This document shows positions 61,797 to 64,000 of a stretch of DNA of 64,000 nt, piece after piece. Origin of the DNA: Hofstenia miamia (taxonomy: Eukaryota > Xenacoelomorpha > Acoela > Hofsteniidae); NCBI GenBank assembly GCA_900660155.1, contig CABFPE010000128.1, positions 250,792 through 314,791 of the forward strand. The letters are read 5' to 3'. Position 1 is the first letter of the stretch. Each line of letters begins with the position of its first letter. Made by a program: the position numbers and the translations under genes. The notes below the pieces were generated by a model. The model saw only the letters and a program-made list of their open reading frames with translations. It did not search any database and was not told the origin of the DNA.

Positions 61797-62245
61797 TTAG
61801 TAAAGACAACATCGCATGGGTAGAAACCTGTGGTTTTTTCGCAAAACGTGCGGGTGTAGGGCCAAGTTCCCTTCAGTCCCCGTGATCACGTTATTGATTT
61901 CAGAAGACCTATGTGAACTAAATAATTTAGTATCGTCGACATATTGTATAACATTACATGTGGGCTGAATATTCAAATCGTTTACATACATGTTGAATAC
62001 TAAAGGTCCCAAAATTTTTCCTCGTGAAACATTTTTAATCAAACGCTCAGTAAGAGAAAATGCCACTTAATTTAAGTATTTGTCTAAAATTAAGAAAATA
62101 GTTTGAGAAGCATAGAATTTTTATTATTTAATTAAAGTTTCATGGTCGATAGTCAAAAGCTTTGGATAGATCTAAACATGCAGTTGCTGAAAACTCATCA
62201 ATATTTATGCTATTTCTCCAATTTTCGGTAGCTGTTAATAAAGCA
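61797..62245 (-). pseudogene. Antisense LINE reverse-transcriptase remnant, copy 1
   Basis: The minus strand gives ALLTATENWRNSINIDEFSA, then ACLDLSKAFDYRP (motif A at about 62152-62175), LTERLIKN, RGKILGPLVFNMYVNDLNIQ (motif B to C) and VIQYVDDTKLFSS (YVDD at about 61930-61943). The palm is shortened and frame-shifted. The family differs from the plus-strand LINEs, having YVDD in place of YADD. Confidence 0.65.
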
Positions 62246-62254
62246 ATCCTTAGT

Positions 62255-62419
62255 AATATATATAAGATGTCCCAATTCAAGCCTTATATTCCACGTCTGG
62301 TACGCACACTTTGGGAGGACGACTATGATAGACAGGTTGAATTTTGCGAGACATTTATTGATGAAATGCAAATGATAATGATTTCTGTGTTGGCAATCTC
62401 AATCGACGACTTAGTTTAG
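62255..62419 (+). pseudogene. Transposase fragment, copy 1
   Basis: The end of an open frame gives KPYIPRLVRTLWEDDYDRQV followed by EFCETFIDE (about 62279-62365). This resembles the linker of Tc1/IS630-like transposases common in invertebrates, where a K-Y-P-L-L-ED-D-R-EFC pattern precedes the catalytic domain. No DDE residues follow before the stop. The first 30 residues of the frame are only the antisense of the LINE motif A region and should not be counted as protein. Confidence 0.45.
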
Positions 62420-63099
62420 TCTGTAGCATCNTTACAATGAACATGTCATAACTATATTAAGAAAAGCAAATATGTCAGTTTGCCTAAAAAATAAAAACTT
62501 CGTCAAAAAATTAATTTGCTCAATTCAGTTTTGTCAAAAATGTTTCGTCACTAGATGGCGTCTTATAGAATCGCTTCATTTCCGCATGGTAAATAGCCAT
62601 AGGTAGTGTGTCCCATTGTAGCAGGGTCTAGCCCATCTTAACTATTATTGTCATTATTCATATTAACAAAAATAGTAAGAGAATCAGTTCCTTTGAAATT
62701 ATTTCTAATATTCATTAGATTTCTTTTCCTACCAGGAAACAACCAAAGAATGGGATTTAATATTATAAGCAGTGCATTAAAAGTCTAAAAGGAAAACAAT
62801 GCATTATCATTCGTTTAAAATTTTGAAGATCACTTTGCTGTCCGGAATTTCGGGTAGGATTCGGGCAAGATGCTGTGCATATTGGAAAATTTCGGGTAGG
62901 GGTTTAAAAAATCAGTTCGGTTTCAGTTCCAAATTCTGTACATATTCTGACTTTGTCTGAGCTGGAGTGGCTGAAATAGTTCCTGTGATTTTTCTGGGAT
63001 TTTTTGTCTCTCATTGGTAGAGACCTATTTGGGTATTTTTACAAAAATAAGGAAGTTTTTGAAGGTAGAAAAGCTTCATTAGTAAAGACAACATCGCAT

Positions 63100-63485
63100 G
63101 GGTAGAAACCTGTGGTTTTTTCACAAAACGTTATTGATTTCAGAAGACCTATGTGAACTAAATAATTTAGTATCGTCGACATATTGTATAACATTACATG
63201 TCGGCTGAATATTCAAATCGTTTACATACATGTTGAATACTAAAGGTCCCAAAAATTTTCCTCGTGAAACATTTTTAATAAACGCTCAGTAAGAGAAAAT
63301 GCCACTTAGTTTAAGTATTTGTCTAAAATTAAGAAAATAGTTTGAGAAGCATAGAATTTTTATTATTTAATTAAAGTTTCATGGTCGATCGTCAAAAGCT
63401 TTGGATAGATCTAAACATGCAGTTGCTGAAAACTCATCAATATTTATGCTATTTCTCCAATTTTCGGTAGCTGTTAATAAAGCAA
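63100..63485 (-). pseudogene. Antisense LINE reverse-transcriptase remnant, copy 2
   Basis: The same content as 61797-62245 (QYVDDTKLFSS, LGPLVFNMYVNDLN-like and LDLSKAFD on the minus strand) lies within the second unit of the 1.2-kb duplication. It lacks the extra block of about 40 bp. Confidence 0.65.
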
Positions 63486-63493
63486 TCCTTAGT

Positions 63494-63658
63494 AATATAT
63501 ATAAGATGTCCCAATTCAAGCCTTATATTCCACGTCTGGTACGCACACTTTGGGAGGACGACTATGATAGACAGGTTGAATTTTGCGAGACATTTATTGA
63601 TGAAATGCAAATGATAATGATTTCTGTGTTGGCAATCTCAATCGACGACTTAGTTTAG
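63494..63658 (+). pseudogene. Transposase fragment, copy 2
   Basis: The protein is identical to that at 62255-62419 (KPYIPRLVRTLWEDDYDRQV), from the second unit of the duplication. Confidence 0.45.
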
Positions 63659-63669
63659 TCTGTAGCATC

Positions 63670-64000
63670 TCACAAAAATCTTAGCTCGTTCATTTTAGAA
63701 ATGTCAGTTGATTTAACATTATGAAAAATGGCGGTCGTGACTAGGTAATTCTGGTTGACCATGGGTTAATGTTTTTATTTTCCTGTTAGAGTAAGTCTTT
63801 GAAAACAATTAGAAGTAATGAAGTTAAATCTGTTTCCTTCATATTGTTAAATACTCAATTAAACTTAAGTTCCTTTTCATCTTTATTTTCAGAAAATTGA
63901 TGACGTCACAATTTTATTTGCATATAAAATCGAAACTAATGAATACATTTTTTGAAAAATCGCAAATATGTAGTTCAAAGGTGTATCTTTCACTGTGCCA
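63670..64000. other. Right flank, no gene seen
   Basis: No motif is recognised; the sequence continues past the duplication into single-copy-looking AT-rich DNA. Confidence 0.4.

Larger units (their letters stand above)
61218..63669 (+). repeat. 1.2-kb duplication around the N at 62431
   Basis: 61218-62430 recurs at 62432-63669. The copies differ by a block after 61852 present only in the first (GCGGGTGTAGGGCC and following, about 40 bp), by about 60 bp at 62845-62910 that the first copy replaces with one N (61631), and by scattered bases. The size and single-N junction again suggest two haplotypes placed in series. Confidence 0.8.

Noticed and set aside
1-64000. CRISPR arrays, bacterial operons, rRNA genes
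   Set aside because: No spaced short repeats of CRISPR type, no tightly packed ORFs with ribosome-binding sites and no rRNA-like blocks were seen; the content is eukaryotic throughout.

Overview
The window is AT-rich invertebrate nuclear DNA. It has long introns, many decayed non-LTR retrotransposons (LINEs), several DNA-transposon families and one large fossil element carrying a type-B DNA polymerase. I saw no operons, tRNAs, rRNAs or CRISPR arrays. The class A GPCR split by a 7.6 kb intron, the CR1/L2-like LINEs with 2A-like peptides and esterase-type ORF1s, and the piggyBac remnant all fit a non-vertebrate metazoan such as an AT-rich marine animal. The sequence alone does not fix the phylum.

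Layout. About 220-18860 is one large element, probably a Polinton-like or other PolB-bearing fossil. It has multi-kilobase imperfect inverted arms (about 220-7440 and 15350-18860), a decayed minus-strand PolB gene at about 8580-12290, and a 2.1 kb palindromic insertion at 3710-5830. A degenerate repeat array spans 17660-19560. Three partial copies of one LINE lie at 21360-24872. A PHD-finger ORF and the decayed C-terminal part of a reverse-transcriptase protein follow at 25645-26465. A nearly complete CR1/L2-like LINE occupies about 27435-31420, in the order esterase ORF1, 2A-like peptide, APE endonuclease and reverse transcriptase, and it is interrupted. Further LINE pieces lie at 27055-27430, 31425-32095 and 33500-34165 (antisense). 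A piggyBac-type element with TTAA target duplications lies at 35519-36726. Elements with CCCAGATAAC ends fill 38403-41629, and a pyrimidine-rich LINE lies at 41690-44100.

The one convincing intact host gene is a rhodopsin-family GPCR (exons 45283-45526 and 53085-53716, 291 residues, phase-1 intron). Its intron holds a probable MITE, AT microsatellites and a duplicated block. After it come more LINE remnants (54361-58800). One of them carries a degenerate 2A motif and the GDFN motif of the APE endonuclease. The far right (60500-63669) holds a solo end of the large element, an antisense LINE reverse transcriptase and a transposase fragment.

Assembly caution. Most isolated single N positions (1286, 23990, 39400, 51498, 51800, 56068, 57916, 62431) sit exactly between two near-identical copies of the same sequence. 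These look like unmerged contig-end or haplotype overlaps, so the tandem duplications here should not be read as biology without long reads.
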